Shown: one piece after another, positions 18,968-27,245 of the stretch
Layout of the letters: each line of letters starts with the position of its first letter
How positions within the stretch are numbered: position 1 is the first letter of the stretch
NCBI RefSeq assembly: GCF_013385985.1
Contig: NZ_JACAOY010000027.1
Span: forward strand, 166,188 to 230,187
Source: Pseudomonas sp. B6002
Lineage (GTDB): Bacteria > Pseudomonadota > Gammaproteobacteria > Pseudomonadales > Pseudomonadaceae
DNA length: 64,000 bases
Direction of reading: 5' to 3'
Notes under the pieces: generated by a model
The model's database searches: none
What the model saw: only the letters and a program-made list of their open reading frames with translations
What the model was told of the DNA's origin: nothing
Translations under genes and position numbers: made by a program

Positions 18968-18988
18968 TGCCACTGCCCTTTTCAGCTT

Positions 18989-19022
18989 TCCCGGCTGAAC
19001 CGCCCCGCTGTTTCAGCCGGGA
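18989..19022. promoter_or_regulatory. 11-bp perfect inverted repeat in the ctlX leader
   Basis: TCCCGGCTGAA at 18989-18999 pairs perfectly with TTCAGCCGGGA at 19012-19022 around a 12-nt loop, 60 bp before the ctlX start. It has no following T-run, so it is not a standard terminator. The arms contain GGCTG/CAGCC like the 15-bp palindromes, so it may be a further operator or an RNA hairpin in the leader. Confidence 0.5.
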
Positions 19023-19081
19023 TTCATCCCGCACAAGCCACAAAATAAGCGCACAGCTCAACCTCATGGATTCGTGCACCC

Positions 19082-20008
19082 ATGCAAACCACCAACACCG
19101 TCTTGATGATTCGCCCGGCGCGCTTTGCCTTCAACCCGGACACCGCGATCAACAACCGTTTCCAGCGCCCGCCCCAGGACCCGCTCAGTGCACAGCAGAA
19201 AGCGCTGGAAGAGTTCGACGGCTACGTCGACACCCTGCGCAGCCACGGCGTGGAAGTGCTGGTGGTGCAAGACACGCCGGCCCCCCACACCCCCGACTCG
19301 ATCTTCCCCAACAACTGGTGGAGCAGCCATGCCGACGGCAGCCTGGTGCTGTACCCGATGGAAGGCCAGAACCGACGACTGGAACGCAACAAAGGCGTGC
19401 TGCAGGTGCTGGAGCAACGCTTTGCGATCAACAGCACCATTGATCTGAGCCACCTGGAACAACAAAACATCTTTCTTGAAGGCACCGGCAGCATGGTGCT
19501 CGACCGCCAGCACCGCATCAGCTACGCCTGCCACTCCGGGCGCACCCACCACGACGCCCTGCGCCAATTCGCCGAACGCCTCGATTACCAGCTCTGCGTG
19601 TTCCACGCCGTCGACCGCCATCACGCGCCGATCTACCACAGCAACGTGATGATGAGCGTTGGCCGCGACCTCTCGGTGGTGTGCCTGCAAGCCCTGCCCG
19701 ACACCGACGAGCGCCGCACCCTGGAACGCTCTCTGCGCGACACCGGCAAAGACATCCTGGCCCTCGACTTCGATCAGTTGGAAGCCTTCGCCGGCAACAT
19801 GCTTGAAGTCCACGACCGCGACGGCCAGCCACTGCTGGTGATGTCCGCCAGTGCCTGGGGTGCCCTGCAGCCCGCGCAGCGCCAGCACGTGGAGCGCCAC
19901 ACGCGCCCGGTGGTGGTGAACATCGACAACATCGAACGCATCGGCGGCGGCAGTGCCCGCTGCATGCTGGCGGAAGTGCACCTGCCCGCCCGCGCTACCT
20001 ACCAATAA
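19082..20008 (+). CDS. ctlX: Amidinotransferase/deiminase-fold hydrolase, CtlX-like
   Basis: A 308-residue protein of the guanidino-group-modifying (pentein) fold, matching the citrulline utilization hydrolase CtlX type: MIRPARFAFNPDTAINNRFQ at the start, FPNNWWSSHADGSLVLYPM, EGTGSMVLDRQHRISYACHS and HSNVMMSVG, with a late active-site-like GGGSARCMLAEVHLP that holds the cysteine. It probably hydrolyses citrulline or a related ureido/guanidino amino acid towards ornithine. The next gene, 16 bp downstream, converts ornithine to proline, so the two would form one route. Start ATG at 19082 is the first plausible one. Confidence 0.82.
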   Translation: MQTTNTVLMIRPARFAFNPDTAINNRFQRPPQDPLSAQQKALEEFDGYVDTLRSHGVEVLVVQDTPAPHTPDSIFPNNWWSSHADGSLVLYPMEGQNRRLERNKGVLQVLEQRFAINSTIDLSHLEQQNIFLEGTGSMVLDRQHRISYACHSGRTHHDALRQFAERLDYQLCVFHAVDRHHAPIYHSNVMMSVGRDLSVVCLQALPDTDERRTLERSLRDTGKDILALDFDQLEAFAGNMLEVHDRDGQPLLVMSASAWGALQPAQRQHVERHTRPVVVNIDNIERIGGGSARCMLAEVHLPARATYQ

Positions 20009-20024
20009 CTCAAGGAGTCTTGCC

Positions 20025-21071
20025 ATGACCCGCTATATCGACGTCAACGACCTCAGCTACCTGGTCTCGCAAAAAGGCCTGCAGACCTGCATCACCGAAA
20101 TGGCCGAGTACATCCGCGCCGACTACCTGCGCTGGCAGGATTTCGAGAAATGCGCACGCCTGGCCAACCATTCGCCGGATGGCGTGATTGAGTTGATGCC
20201 GGTGTCGGACGCCTCGCTGTATGCCTTCAAGTACGTCAACGGCCACCCGAAAAACACCTTGGCCGGCATGCTCACCGTGATGGCCTTCGGCGCCCTGGGC
20301 GATGTGGACACCGGCGAGCCGGTGCTGCTGGCAGAAATGACCCTGACCACCGCGATCCGCACCGCCGCCACCTCGGCCCTGGTCGCCCGTTACCTGGCGC
20401 GTGAAAACAGCCGCAGCATGGCGTTGATCGGCAACGGCTCACAAAGTGAATTCCAGGCGCTGGCCTTCCACGCCATGCTCGGTATCAATGAGATCCGCCT
20501 GTTCGATATCGACGCCAAGGCCACCGCCAAGCTGGCCGCTAACCTCAAGGCCTTCCCGGCCATCAAGGTGATCCTGGCCGGCAGCGTGGCCGAAGCGGTC
20601 AAGGGCGCCGATATCGTCACCACCGTCACGGCCGACAAGGCCTACGCCACCATCCTTACCGACGAGATGATCGAGCCGGGCATGCACCTCAACGCCGTGG
20701 GCGGCGACTGCCCGGGCAAGACCGAGCTGGACCGACGCATCGTCGAACGCGCCCGGGTGATCGTCGAGTACGAACCGCAAAGCCGCATCGAGGGGGAGAT
20801 CCAGCACATGCCGGAAGACTCGCCGGTGACCGAATTGTGGCAAGTCATCAACGGCCAGAAACCCGGCCGCGAGAACGCGCGCCAGGTCACCCTGTTCGAC
20901 TCGGTGGGGTTTGCCATCGAAGACTACTCGGCCCTGCGCTATGTGCTGGACGTGGCCAAGGCGCTGGACGTGGGCAGCACCCTGGAGCTGGTGCCAGCGC
21001 TGGCCGATCCGAAAGATTTGTTCGCGCGCCTGGCCCAACAGCCCTGCGCACAGCAGAAAAAGCGCGCCTGA
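20025..21071 (+). CDS. Ornithine cyclodeaminase
   Basis: A 348-residue member of the ornithine cyclodeaminase/mu-crystallin family. The Rossmann segment is MALIGNGSQSEFQ. The substrate Lys is in HPKNTLAGMLTVMAFGAL, and the catalytic Asp region is GMHLNAVGGDCPGKTELD, the typical OCD signature. It converts L-ornithine to L-proline and ammonia with bound NAD+. The ATG at 20025 has AAGGAG 8 bp upstream. The longer in-frame start overlaps ctlX and is discarded. It is cotranscribed with ctlX. Confidence 0.92.
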   Translation: MTRYIDVNDLSYLVSQKGLQTCITEMAEYIRADYLRWQDFEKCARLANHSPDGVIELMPVSDASLYAFKYVNGHPKNTLAGMLTVMAFGALGDVDTGEPVLLAEMTLTTAIRTAATSALVARYLARENSRSMALIGNGSQSEFQALAFHAMLGINEIRLFDIDAKATAKLAANLKAFPAIKVILAGSVAEAVKGADIVTTVTADKAYATILTDEMIEPGMHLNAVGGDCPGKTELDRRIVERARVIVEYEPQSRIEGEIQHMPEDSPVTELWQVINGQKPGRENARQVTLFDSVGFAIEDYSALRYVLDVAKALDVGSTLELVPALADPKDLFARLAQQPCAQQKKRA

Positions 21072-21126
21072 GACCGCTCTGGCCTGCCCCTTTGCGACCA
21101 GGGCCGGCCAGAATTCAACCGATAAA

Positions 21127-21162
21127 AAGCCGATTCAGCGCGTGCGGCAGCCGATTCCGCTG
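21127..21162. promoter_or_regulatory. Two helically phased copies of the ctlX palindrome before the transporter
   Basis: CAGCCGATTCCGCTG at 21148-21162 is 14/15 identical to the ctlX site. A weaker copy with the core AGCCGATTC (21127-21141) starts 21 bp earlier, two helical turns away. This spacing suits a multimeric Lrp-family regulator. The start codon of the binding protein is 135 bp downstream. Confidence 0.55.
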
Positions 21163-21296
21163 CATTACGCTTTTTAACAGCGCAATTCGCGCTTTATGCA
21201 CGGGGTAAACGACACAAAAAACGCACCATCATGAAGCATTCTCTGTGCCCAACGATTCAATGCCCTGACATCAATTACAACATATAGGGACAACCC

Positions 21297-22076
21297 ATGA
21301 CTCCACTGCGATCACTCTTCGCCGCGTTGCTGTTGCCACTCTGCGCCAGCGCCGCTCACGCCCAGGACTGGAAAGAAATCCGCTTCGGCGTATTCCCCGA
21401 ATACCCACCCTTCGAATCCGTGGCCGCCGACGGCAGCCTGCAAGGGTTTGATATCGAGCTGGGCAACGCGATCTGCGCCAAGCTCGAGGTCAAGTGCACC
21501 TGGGTGCACAACGAATTCGACGGCATGATCCCCGCCCTGCGCGCACGCAAGTTCGACGCGATCATGTCGTCCATGGCCGTGACCCCGGCGCGGGAAAAGG
21601 TCATCGACTTCAGCGACCGCCTGTTCCTCAGCCCGACCTCAGTGATCACTCGCAAAAGCGCCGACTTCGGCGATACGCCGGAATCGTTGAAAGGCAAGCA
21701 AGTGGGCGTGCTGCAAGGCTCGCTGCAGGAAGCCTATGCCCGTGCCCACCTGGCCAAGCTGGGGGCGCAGATCAAGGCGTACCAGTCCCAGGAGCAAAAC
21801 TACGCCGACCTGCAGAATGGTCGCCTCGACGCCACCCTGACCGACAAGCTCGAAGCCCAGCTCAACTTCCTGTCCAAGCCTGAAGGCGCCGACTACAAGA
21901 CCGGCCCGGCCTTCAAGGACCCGACCCTGCCCCTGGACATCGCCATGGGCCTGCGCAAGAACGACCAGGAATTGCGCGCGCTGATCAACAAGGGCATCGC
22001 CGCCGTGCAGGCCGATGGCACCTACGCGCAGATCCAGAAGAAGTACTTCGGCGATCAAGACATCTACAACGAGTGA
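21297..22076 (+). CDS. Polar amino acid ABC transporter, periplasmic binding protein
   Basis: A 259-residue family 3 solute-binding protein. The signal peptide ends at about residue 22 (ASAAHA before QDW), then follow GVFPEYPPFESVAADGSLQGFDIELG and the typical FDAIMSSMAVTPAREKVIDFS. It resembles the lysine/arginine/ornithine binding proteins (ArgT, AotJ). Together with the permeases and ATPase that follow, it would import arginine, citrulline or ornithine for CtlX and ornithine cyclodeaminase. A REPIN lies between it and the first permease, which may raise its level relative to the membrane parts. Confidence 0.9.
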   Translation: MTPLRSLFAALLLPLCASAAHAQDWKEIRFGVFPEYPPFESVAADGSLQGFDIELGNAICAKLEVKCTWVHNEFDGMIPALRARKFDAIMSSMAVTPAREKVIDFSDRLFLSPTSVITRKSADFGDTPESLKGKQVGVLQGSLQEAYARAHLAKLGAQIKAYQSQEQNYADLQNGRLDATLTDKLEAQLNFLSKPEGADYKTGPAFKDPTLPLDIAMGLRKNDQELRALINKGIAAVQADGTYAQIQKKYFGDQDIYNE

Positions 22077-22093
22077 TCCCAACGCCTCCCCCC

Positions 22094-22177
22094 TGTAGGA
22101 GCCGGCTTGCCGGCGATGGCGGCCTGAAGCGTTGCGCTGAATTCAAGGGCCTCATCGCCGGCAAGCCGGCTCCTACA
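22094..22177. repeat. REPIN inside the transporter operon
   Basis: Inverted pair TGTAGGAGCCGGCTTGCCGG ... CCGGCAAGCCGGCTCCTACA. It sits between the binding protein gene and the first permease gene of a single ABC transporter, 17 bp after the upstream stop and 32 bp before the next start. Confidence 0.88.
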
Positions 22178-22209
22178 AGGGGCGTCTGTGTCCTTGAGAG
22201 ATACCCACC

Positions 22210-22911
22210 ATGAACGAATTCCTCAACTTGCAGGGCTACGGCCCGATGCTCGCCCACGGCGCCTGGATGACGCTCAAGCTGGCGTTCCTCGCGCTGGCCT
22301 TGAGCCTTGCGCTGGGCCTGATCGCCGCGGGAGCCAAGCTGTCCAGCGTGAAATGGCTGCGGGTGCCCGCCACCCTGTACACCACGCTGATCCGCAGCGT
22401 GCCCGACCTGGTGCTGATCCTGCTGATTTTCTACAGCCTGCAACTGTGGCTGAACGACCTGAGCGAAACGTTCGGCTGGGACTACTTTGAAATCGACCCT
22501 TTCACCGCGGGCGTCGTGACCCTGGGCTTTATCTACGGCGCGTATTTCACCGAAAACTTCCGTGGGGCGATCCTCAGTGTGCCCGCCGGCCAGCTGGAAG
22601 CCGCCACCGCCTACGGCCTGAGCCGCTGGCAGCGTTTTCACCTGGTGCTGTTCCCGCAGTTGATGCGCTTCGCCCTGCCGGGCCTGGGCAACAACTGGCT
22701 GGTGCTGCTCAAGTCCACGGCGCTGGTGTCGATCATCGGCCTGTCGGACCTGGTCAAGGCCGCGCAGAACGCCGGCAAGAGCACCAATGAACCGCTGTAT
22801 TTCCTGATTCTTGCGGGCCTGGTGTACCTGGTGATCACCACCCTCTCCAACCGCATCTTCAAGCGCCTGGAACGGCGCTACAACCTGGGCATCAAGGGGA
22901 TGGCGCGATGA
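22210..22911 (+). CDS. Polar amino acid ABC transporter permease (HisQ/AotQ type)
   Basis: A 233-residue inner membrane protein with about five hydrophobic helices and the EAA loop GQLEAATAYGLSRWQRFHLVLFPQ that contacts the ATPase. This is the usual form of one of the two permeases of basic amino acid uptake systems. It overlaps the second permease by 4 bp (ATGA at 22908). Confidence 0.9.
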   Translation: MNEFLNLQGYGPMLAHGAWMTLKLAFLALALSLALGLIAAGAKLSSVKWLRVPATLYTTLIRSVPDLVLILLIFYSLQLWLNDLSETFGWDYFEIDPFTAGVVTLGFIYGAYFTENFRGAILSVPAGQLEAATAYGLSRWQRFHLVLFPQLMRFALPGLGNNWLVLLKSTALVSIIGLSDLVKAAQNAGKSTNEPLYFLILAGLVYLVITTLSNRIFKRLERRYNLGIKGMAR

Positions 22912-23621
22912 TCGAACTGTTCCAGCAATACGGCCTGGCCTACCTGTTCAGCGATGGGGCAGGGTTGTCCGGCGTCGCCATGACCTTGTGGCTGTTCATT
23001 GTCTCGGTGGTCCTGGGATTCTGCCTGTCGATCCCCTTGGCCTTGGCCCGCGTCTCGCCGCACTTCTGGCTGCGCTGGCCGGTGGAGGTCTACACCTACC
23101 TGTTTCGCGGCACGCCGCTGTATATCCAATTGCTGATCTGCTACACCGGGCTGTACAGCCTGGAACTGGTGCAGGACAACGCCCTGCTCAACCAGCTTTT
23201 CCGCAATGCGCTGAACTGCACGCTGCTGGCCTTTGTCCTCAACACCTGCGCCTACACCGTGGAGATCTTCGCCGGGGCGATCCGCAATATCCCCCACGGC
23301 GAAATCGAAGCCGCCCGCGCCTATGGCCTGCACGGCTGGCGCCTGAACCTGTTTGTGGTGGTACCCGCTGCCCTGCGCCGAGCGTTGCCGGCCTACAGCA
23401 ACGAAATGATCCTGATGCTGCACGCCACTTCACTGGCGTTTACCGCCACCGTTGCCGACATCCTCAAGGTGGCCCGCGATGCAAATGCCGAGACGTTCCT
23501 GACGTTCCAGGCCTTCGGCATCGCCGCCCTGTTGTACATGCTGCTGTCCTTTGCACTGGTGGGCCTGTTTCGACTGGCCGAACGTCGCTGGATGCGCTTT
23601 CTTGTTCCTACCCGAGGCTAA
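22908..23621 (+). CDS. Polar amino acid ABC transporter permease (HisM/AotM type)
   Basis: A 237-residue inner membrane protein, five predicted helices, with the EAA loop HGEIEAARAYGLHGWRLNL. It pairs with the preceding permease and closely precedes the ATPase gene (3-bp gap), so all three are translated from one message. Confidence 0.9.
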   Translation: MIELFQQYGLAYLFSDGAGLSGVAMTLWLFIVSVVLGFCLSIPLALARVSPHFWLRWPVEVYTYLFRGTPLYIQLLICYTGLYSLELVQDNALLNQLFRNALNCTLLAFVLNTCAYTVEIFAGAIRNIPHGEIEAARAYGLHGWRLNLFVVVPAALRRALPAYSNEMILMLHATSLAFTATVADILKVARDANAETFLTFQAFGIAALLYMLLSFALVGLFRLAERRWMRFLVPTRG

Positions 23622-23624
23622 CCC

Positions 23625-24455
23625 ATGAATCAGTCCGCGCAGGCCCTGGCCGCTTATCCCGTCGACCTCCCCTTTGCCAAACCCGTCACCGCCGCCGTCA
23701 AGCTGCAAGTCGAGGGCATCCACAAACGCTACGGCGAGCACGAAGTGCTCAAGGGCGTGTCGCTGAATGCACGCCAGGGCGATGTGATCAGCCTGATCGG
23801 CGCCAGCGGCTCCGGCAAAAGCACGATGCTGCGCTGCATCAACTTTCTTGAACAACCCGATGCCGGGGTGATCACCCTGGACGGCATCAGCATCAAAATG
23901 CAGCAAGGCCGCGCCGGCACCCGCGCGCCGCACCAGGCCCAACTGCAGAACCTGCGCACGCGCCTGGCCATGGTGTTCCAGCACTTCAACCTCTGGAGCC
24001 ACATGACCGTGCTCGAAAACATCACCATGGCCCCGCGCCGAGTGTTGGGCGTGAGCGCCGCCGAGGCGGAACAACGCGCACGCCTGTACCTCGACAAGGT
24101 TGGCCTGCCAAGCCGCGTGGCGGACCAATACCCGGCGTTCCTGTCGGGCGGCCAGCAGCAGCGGGTGGCGATCGCCCGGGCCCTGGCGATGGAGCCGGAG
24201 ATCATCCTGTTCGACGAACCAACGTCAGCGCTGGACCCAGAACTTGTAGGAGAAGTTCTCAAAGTCATACAGACGTTGGCCGAGGAAGGTCGTACCATGC
24301 TGATGGTCACCCACGAGATGGGCTTTGCCCGCCAGGTGTCCAGCCAAGTGCTGTTCCTGCATCAGGGCCGGGTCGAGGAACAAGGCGGCGCCGAGATCCT
24401 CGACCACCCCGGCAGCGAGCGCTTGCAGCAATTTCTTTCCAACCGTTTGAAGTGA
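23625..24455 (+). CDS. Polar amino acid ABC transporter ATP-binding protein
   Basis: A 276-residue ABC ATPase of the HisP/AotP type: Walker [10 protein letters not shown] near residue 65, signature [15 protein letters not shown], Walker B IILFDEPTSALD, and the switch His in LMVTHEMGFA. A roughly 25-residue N-terminal extension before VEGIHKRYG is longer than usual. It energises uptake through the two permeases just upstream. The regulator gene follows after 4 bp. Confidence 0.92.
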   Translation: MNQSAQALAAYPVDLPFAKPVTAAVKLQVEGIHKRYGEHEVLKGVSLNARQGDVISLIGASGSGKSTMLRCINFLEQPDAGVITLDGISIKMQQGRAGTRAPHQAQLQNLRTRLAMVFQHFNLWSHMTVLENITMAPRRVLGVSAAEAEQRARLYLDKVGLPSRVADQYPAFLSGGQQQRVAIARALAMEPEIILFDEPTSALDPELVGEVLKVIQTLAEEGRTMLMVTHEMGFARQVSSQVLFLHQGRVEEQGGAEILDHPGSERLQQFLSNRLK

Positions 24456-24459
24456 ACTC

Positions 24460-24957
24460 ATGGATACCAAGGCCAACGGACCCCACTCCTCCCCTGCGCT
24501 GGATCGCATCGATGAGGCGATCATCGACGTGCTGCGCCACCAGGGGCGTATCACCTACGAAAAGCTTTCGTCGCTGGTGCACCTGACGCCCAGGCCGTGC
24601 CTGGAACGGGTGCGCAAGCTGGAGCGGCGCGGGGTGATTCGCGGGTATGGCGCGATCATCGACGTGCAGATGGTCTCGCCCGGGTTGTCACTGTTGGTGT
24701 TGGTGGCCCTGTCCAACCAGAGCGGGCGCTCGGCGCAAAAAGCCTTCGAGGCCTGCGTCAAAGCCTGCCCGCAGGTGTTCGAGTGCCAGTTGATCAGCGG
24801 GCCGTTCGACTACAGCCTGCGCATGCGCTGCCGTGACATGGAGCACTACCGGGTGTTGACGGAAACCTGGTTGAACAATGACGAGCTGCACATTGACAAG
24901 CTGGTGGCGCATCCGGAGTTGGCGGTGGTCAAGAACACCGCCACCGAGCTGACCTGA
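24460..24957 (+). CDS. Lrp/AsnC-family regulator of the citrulline/ornithine module
   Basis: A 165-residue Lrp/AsnC protein. The helix-turn-helix is ITYEKLSSLVHLTPRPCLERV and the RAM domain contains CQLISGPFDYSLRMRC. It is the last gene of the transporter operon. In Pseudomonas such linked Lrp-type proteins commonly control the neighbouring amino acid genes. The matching palindromes at 18953 and 21127-21162 are the candidate targets. The effector is probably an amino acid of the pathway, by inference. Confidence 0.88.
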   Translation: MDTKANGPHSSPALDRIDEAIIDVLRHQGRITYEKLSSLVHLTPRPCLERVRKLERRGVIRGYGAIIDVQMVSPGLSLLVLVALSNQSGRSAQKAFEACVKACPQVFECQLISGPFDYSLRMRCRDMEHYRVLTETWLNNDELHIDKLVAHPELAVVKNTATELT

Positions 24958-24970
24958 AACCCAATCCCCC

Positions 24971-25054
24971 TGTAGGAGCCGGCTTGCCGGCGATGGCGGC
25001 CTTGAATCGTGCAGCGGTTTGAAGGGCCTCATCGCCGGCAAGCCGGCTCCTACA
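24971..25054. repeat. REPIN after the Lrp-type gene
   Basis: Inverted pair TGTAGGAGCCGGCTTGCCGG ... CCGGCAAGCCGGCTCCTACA between the convergent Lrp-type gene and the DNA-metabolism gene at 25075. Confidence 0.88.
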
Positions 25055-25074
25055 ATGGGTTGCGCGAGGGTCAG

Positions 25075-25956
25075 TCAGCCTTGGGTTGACTGGCCCACCG
25101 CTATCGCTGGCAAGCCAGCTCCTACAGTGGCCGGGTTTGCGATTTGTTTGCCGGGTTTGGCGCCTATCCGCTTGGCCTGGCCATCCTTCTGCTTGCCCAT
25201 CCGCGCCTCGGTGATCAACCCCGGGATCAACTTGCCCTCCGGCAAATTCTTCCAGAACCGGCTGGGCAAATGCCCTTCCATGACCTTGGGATTCAAGCGT
25301 GCCGGGTTGAAGATGTGGCTGTAGTAGGTCAGCCACATGTCACTGTGGGGGTCCTCGACGTTCTGCGCCAATTGCTGCCAGGCCTCGGGGCACTTGCGTT
25401 GGTGAATCATCTGTTCGCCGTCGTAATACACCCCGTCCAGCGGCGTGGCGATCATCCAGCGATGGCGCCCCATGCGCCCGACAAAATGCTGGCTGGCAGA
25501 TTTCAATATGTCATGGGCCGGCTCATGCCATGCCACATATTCCGGCAACTCAGGGCCCGCCTCGGCCGGCAGCGCGACAAACCGGACAAACGCATGCAAG
25601 TGGTGCGCTTCGCGACTCACATGCTTGATACGCCGCTGCAACTCACTGCCCAGCTTGTCACCGGCCAGCATCGCGGTGCGGTCGCCATGGCTGACGCGCC
25701 ACAGCACTTCATACAACAGGCTCCAGCGCTGGTCGCCGTGGTAGCAGGCGGCGGACTCCAGCAGCTCCAGCAGTGCTTTCGGCACCCTGGTCTGGAACGG
25801 CCCAAGACCTTCGGGAATGGGTTCATCAGTGGCAAACAGGTCAGCCGCCTGCACCTCGCCCCAACTCACCTGGCTGGGGTCCACCTGATGGCTAAGGAGC
25901 CAACGTGCCTGGTCGCGCCAGGTGCTGAACAGGTTGTCGCATTCCAGGCTGATCAT
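25075..25956 (-). CDS. Putative DNA metabolism protein, partner of the radical SAM gene (TIGR03915/DUF4130 type)
   Basis: A 293-residue protein that I recognise as the usual neighbour of the putative DNA modification/repair radical SAM protein. Recognisable parts are VSREAHHLHAFVRF near residue 130, YVAWHEPAHDILKSASQHFVGRM and MWLTYYSHIFNPARLNPKVM. Its biochemical activity is not known to me. The ATG at 25956 overlaps the radical SAM stop as ATGA; a GTG 6 bp earlier is the alternative. The last residues, including TVGAGLPAIAV, come from a REP arm at 25097-25126, so the native C-terminus has been replaced or extended by the repeat. Confidence 0.8.
   Translation of the reverse strand: MISLECDNLFSTWRDQARWLLSHQVDPSQVSWGEVQAADLFATDEPIPEGLGPFQTRVPKALLELLESAACYHGDQRWSLLYEVLWRVSHGDRTAMLAGDKLGSELQRRIKHVSREAHHLHAFVRFVALPAEAGPELPEYVAWHEPAHDILKSASQHFVGRMGRHRWMIATPLDGVYYDGEQMIHQRKCPEAWQQLAQNVEDPHSDMWLTYYSHIFNPARLNPKVMEGHLPSRFWKNLPEGKLIPGLITEARMGKQKDGQAKRIGAKPGKQIANPATVGAGLPAIAVGQSTQG
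25097..25126. repeat. Single REP arm inside a coding region
   Basis: One arm (CTATCGCTGGCAAGCCAGCT to CCTACA) without a partner. It lies within the 3-prime end of the gene at 25075-25956 and encodes part of the C-terminal tail. Confidence 0.75.
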
Positions 25957-27173
25957 CCCCACAACCCCATTTGTTGCGGCTGCGGGCGGTCGCGCAGTTG
26001 CTCGCGCAGCAACACGCTGGTGCTGTCAGCCTGTTGCGGGTGGTAGTCACTGGTGATGAAAAACGGCTTGGCCTTGGCCAGCACACAGCGCATGCGGGCC
26101 AGGTCTTCGAAGCGGATCTTGCGTTCGCGGCGCAGGTCGACCAGACGCTGGGTGGTGCGCAGGCCAATGCCGGGAATACGTGCGATCAAGGTGGGCTCGG
26201 CGCGGTTCAGGTCCAGCGGGAACACCTCACGGTGCTCCAGCGCCCAGGCCAGCTTGGGGTCGATGTCCAGGGCCAGGTGGCCGGGGCCTTCGAACAGTTC
26301 ATTGGCACTGAACCCGTAGCTGCGCAGCAGGAAATCGGCCTGGTACAAGCGGTGCTCGCGCATCAGAGGCGGCGCGGCCAGGGGCACGCTTTTCGGGCTG
26401 TTGGGGATGGGGCTGAACGCCGAGTAATACACGCGGCGCAGCTTGAAATTGCCGTACAGCGCCTCGGCACCGTGGAGGATGGTGCTGTCGTCGGTGTCGT
26501 CGGCGCCGACAATCAGTTGGGTGCTCTGCCCGGCCGGGGCAAAACGCGGCGCGCGCGGTTCGTTGCGCACCGTTTGCTCGCCGGTGTAGATGGTCTGCAT
26601 GGCCTGCTTGATCGACACGATCTTTTTTTCCGGCGCCAGGGTCTGCAGGCTGGCCTCGGTGGGCAGTTCGATGTTCACGCTCAGGCGGTCGGCATAGCGC
26701 CCTGCTTCGGCAATCAACGCAGGGTCGGCGTCGGGAATGGTCTTGAGGTGAATGTAGCCGCGAAAGTCATGCTCTTCGCGCAGCAGTTTCGCGACGCGCA
26801 CCAGCTGTTCCATGGTGTAGTCGGACGAACGGATGATGCCGGAACTGAGAAACAGCCCGCTGACGCAATTGCGCCGGTAGAAATCCAGGGTCAGGGTGAC
26901 CACCTCCTCCGGGCTGAAGCGTGCACGGGGCACGTCGCTGGAGCGTCGGTTGACGCAGTATTGGCAGTCGTAGAGGCAGAAGTTGGTGAGCAACACCTTG
27001 AGCAGCGAGACGCAACGCCCGTCGGGCGTGTAGCTGTGGCAGATGCCCATGCCATCGGTGGAACCCAGCCCCGCCTTGCCCTCGGAACTGCGCTTGGGTG
27101 CGCCACTGCTGGCGCACGAGGCGTCGTACTTGGCGGCGTCGGCGAGGATGCTGAGTTTTTCGATCAACTGCAT
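25953..27173 (-). CDS. Putative DNA modification/repair radical SAM protein (TIGR03916 type)
   Basis: A 406-residue radical SAM protein. The cluster-binding motif C-x3-C-x2-C lies in LTNFCLYDCQYCVNR near residue 75. The C-terminus carries a helix-hairpin-helix-like DNA-binding segment (ARIPGIGLRTTQRLVDLR). Family members are linked with the gene overlapping downstream (25075-25956), and a DNA repair or base modification role has been proposed from such associations. A CTG-N10-CAG box 16 bp before the start suggests LexA control. The reaction is unknown. Confidence 0.85.
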   Translation of the reverse strand: MQLIEKLSILADAAKYDASCASSGAPKRSSEGKAGLGSTDGMGICHSYTPDGRCVSLLKVLLTNFCLYDCQYCVNRRSSDVPRARFSPEEVVTLTLDFYRRNCVSGLFLSSGIIRSSDYTMEQLVRVAKLLREEHDFRGYIHLKTIPDADPALIAEAGRYADRLSVNIELPTEASLQTLAPEKKIVSIKQAMQTIYTGEQTVRNEPRAPRFAPAGQSTQLIVGADDTDDSTILHGAEALYGNFKLRRVYYSAFSPIPNSPKSVPLAAPPLMREHRLYQADFLLRSYGFSANELFEGPGHLALDIDPKLAWALEHREVFPLDLNRAEPTLIARIPGIGLRTTQRLVDLRRERKIRFEDLARMRCVLAKAKPFFITSDYHPQQADSTSVLLREQLRDRPQPQQMGLWG

Positions 27174-27188
27174 GGAGGGCTACCGATA

Positions 27189-27204
27189 CTGGTTTTTTGT
27201 ACAG
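27189..27204. promoter_or_regulatory. LexA-like SOS box before the radical SAM operon
   Basis: CTGGTTTTTTGTACAG has the CTG-N10-CAG form of gamma-proteobacterial LexA sites with a perfect TACAG half. The symmetry extends outward (GATACTG ... CAGTATC). It lies 16 bp upstream of the start codon of the minus-strand gene, a position that would block transcription or its start. Confidence 0.6.
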
Positions 27205-27245
27205 TATCAGCGAGCACCCGCAAATGCCAGCGTGCAATGACGAAC

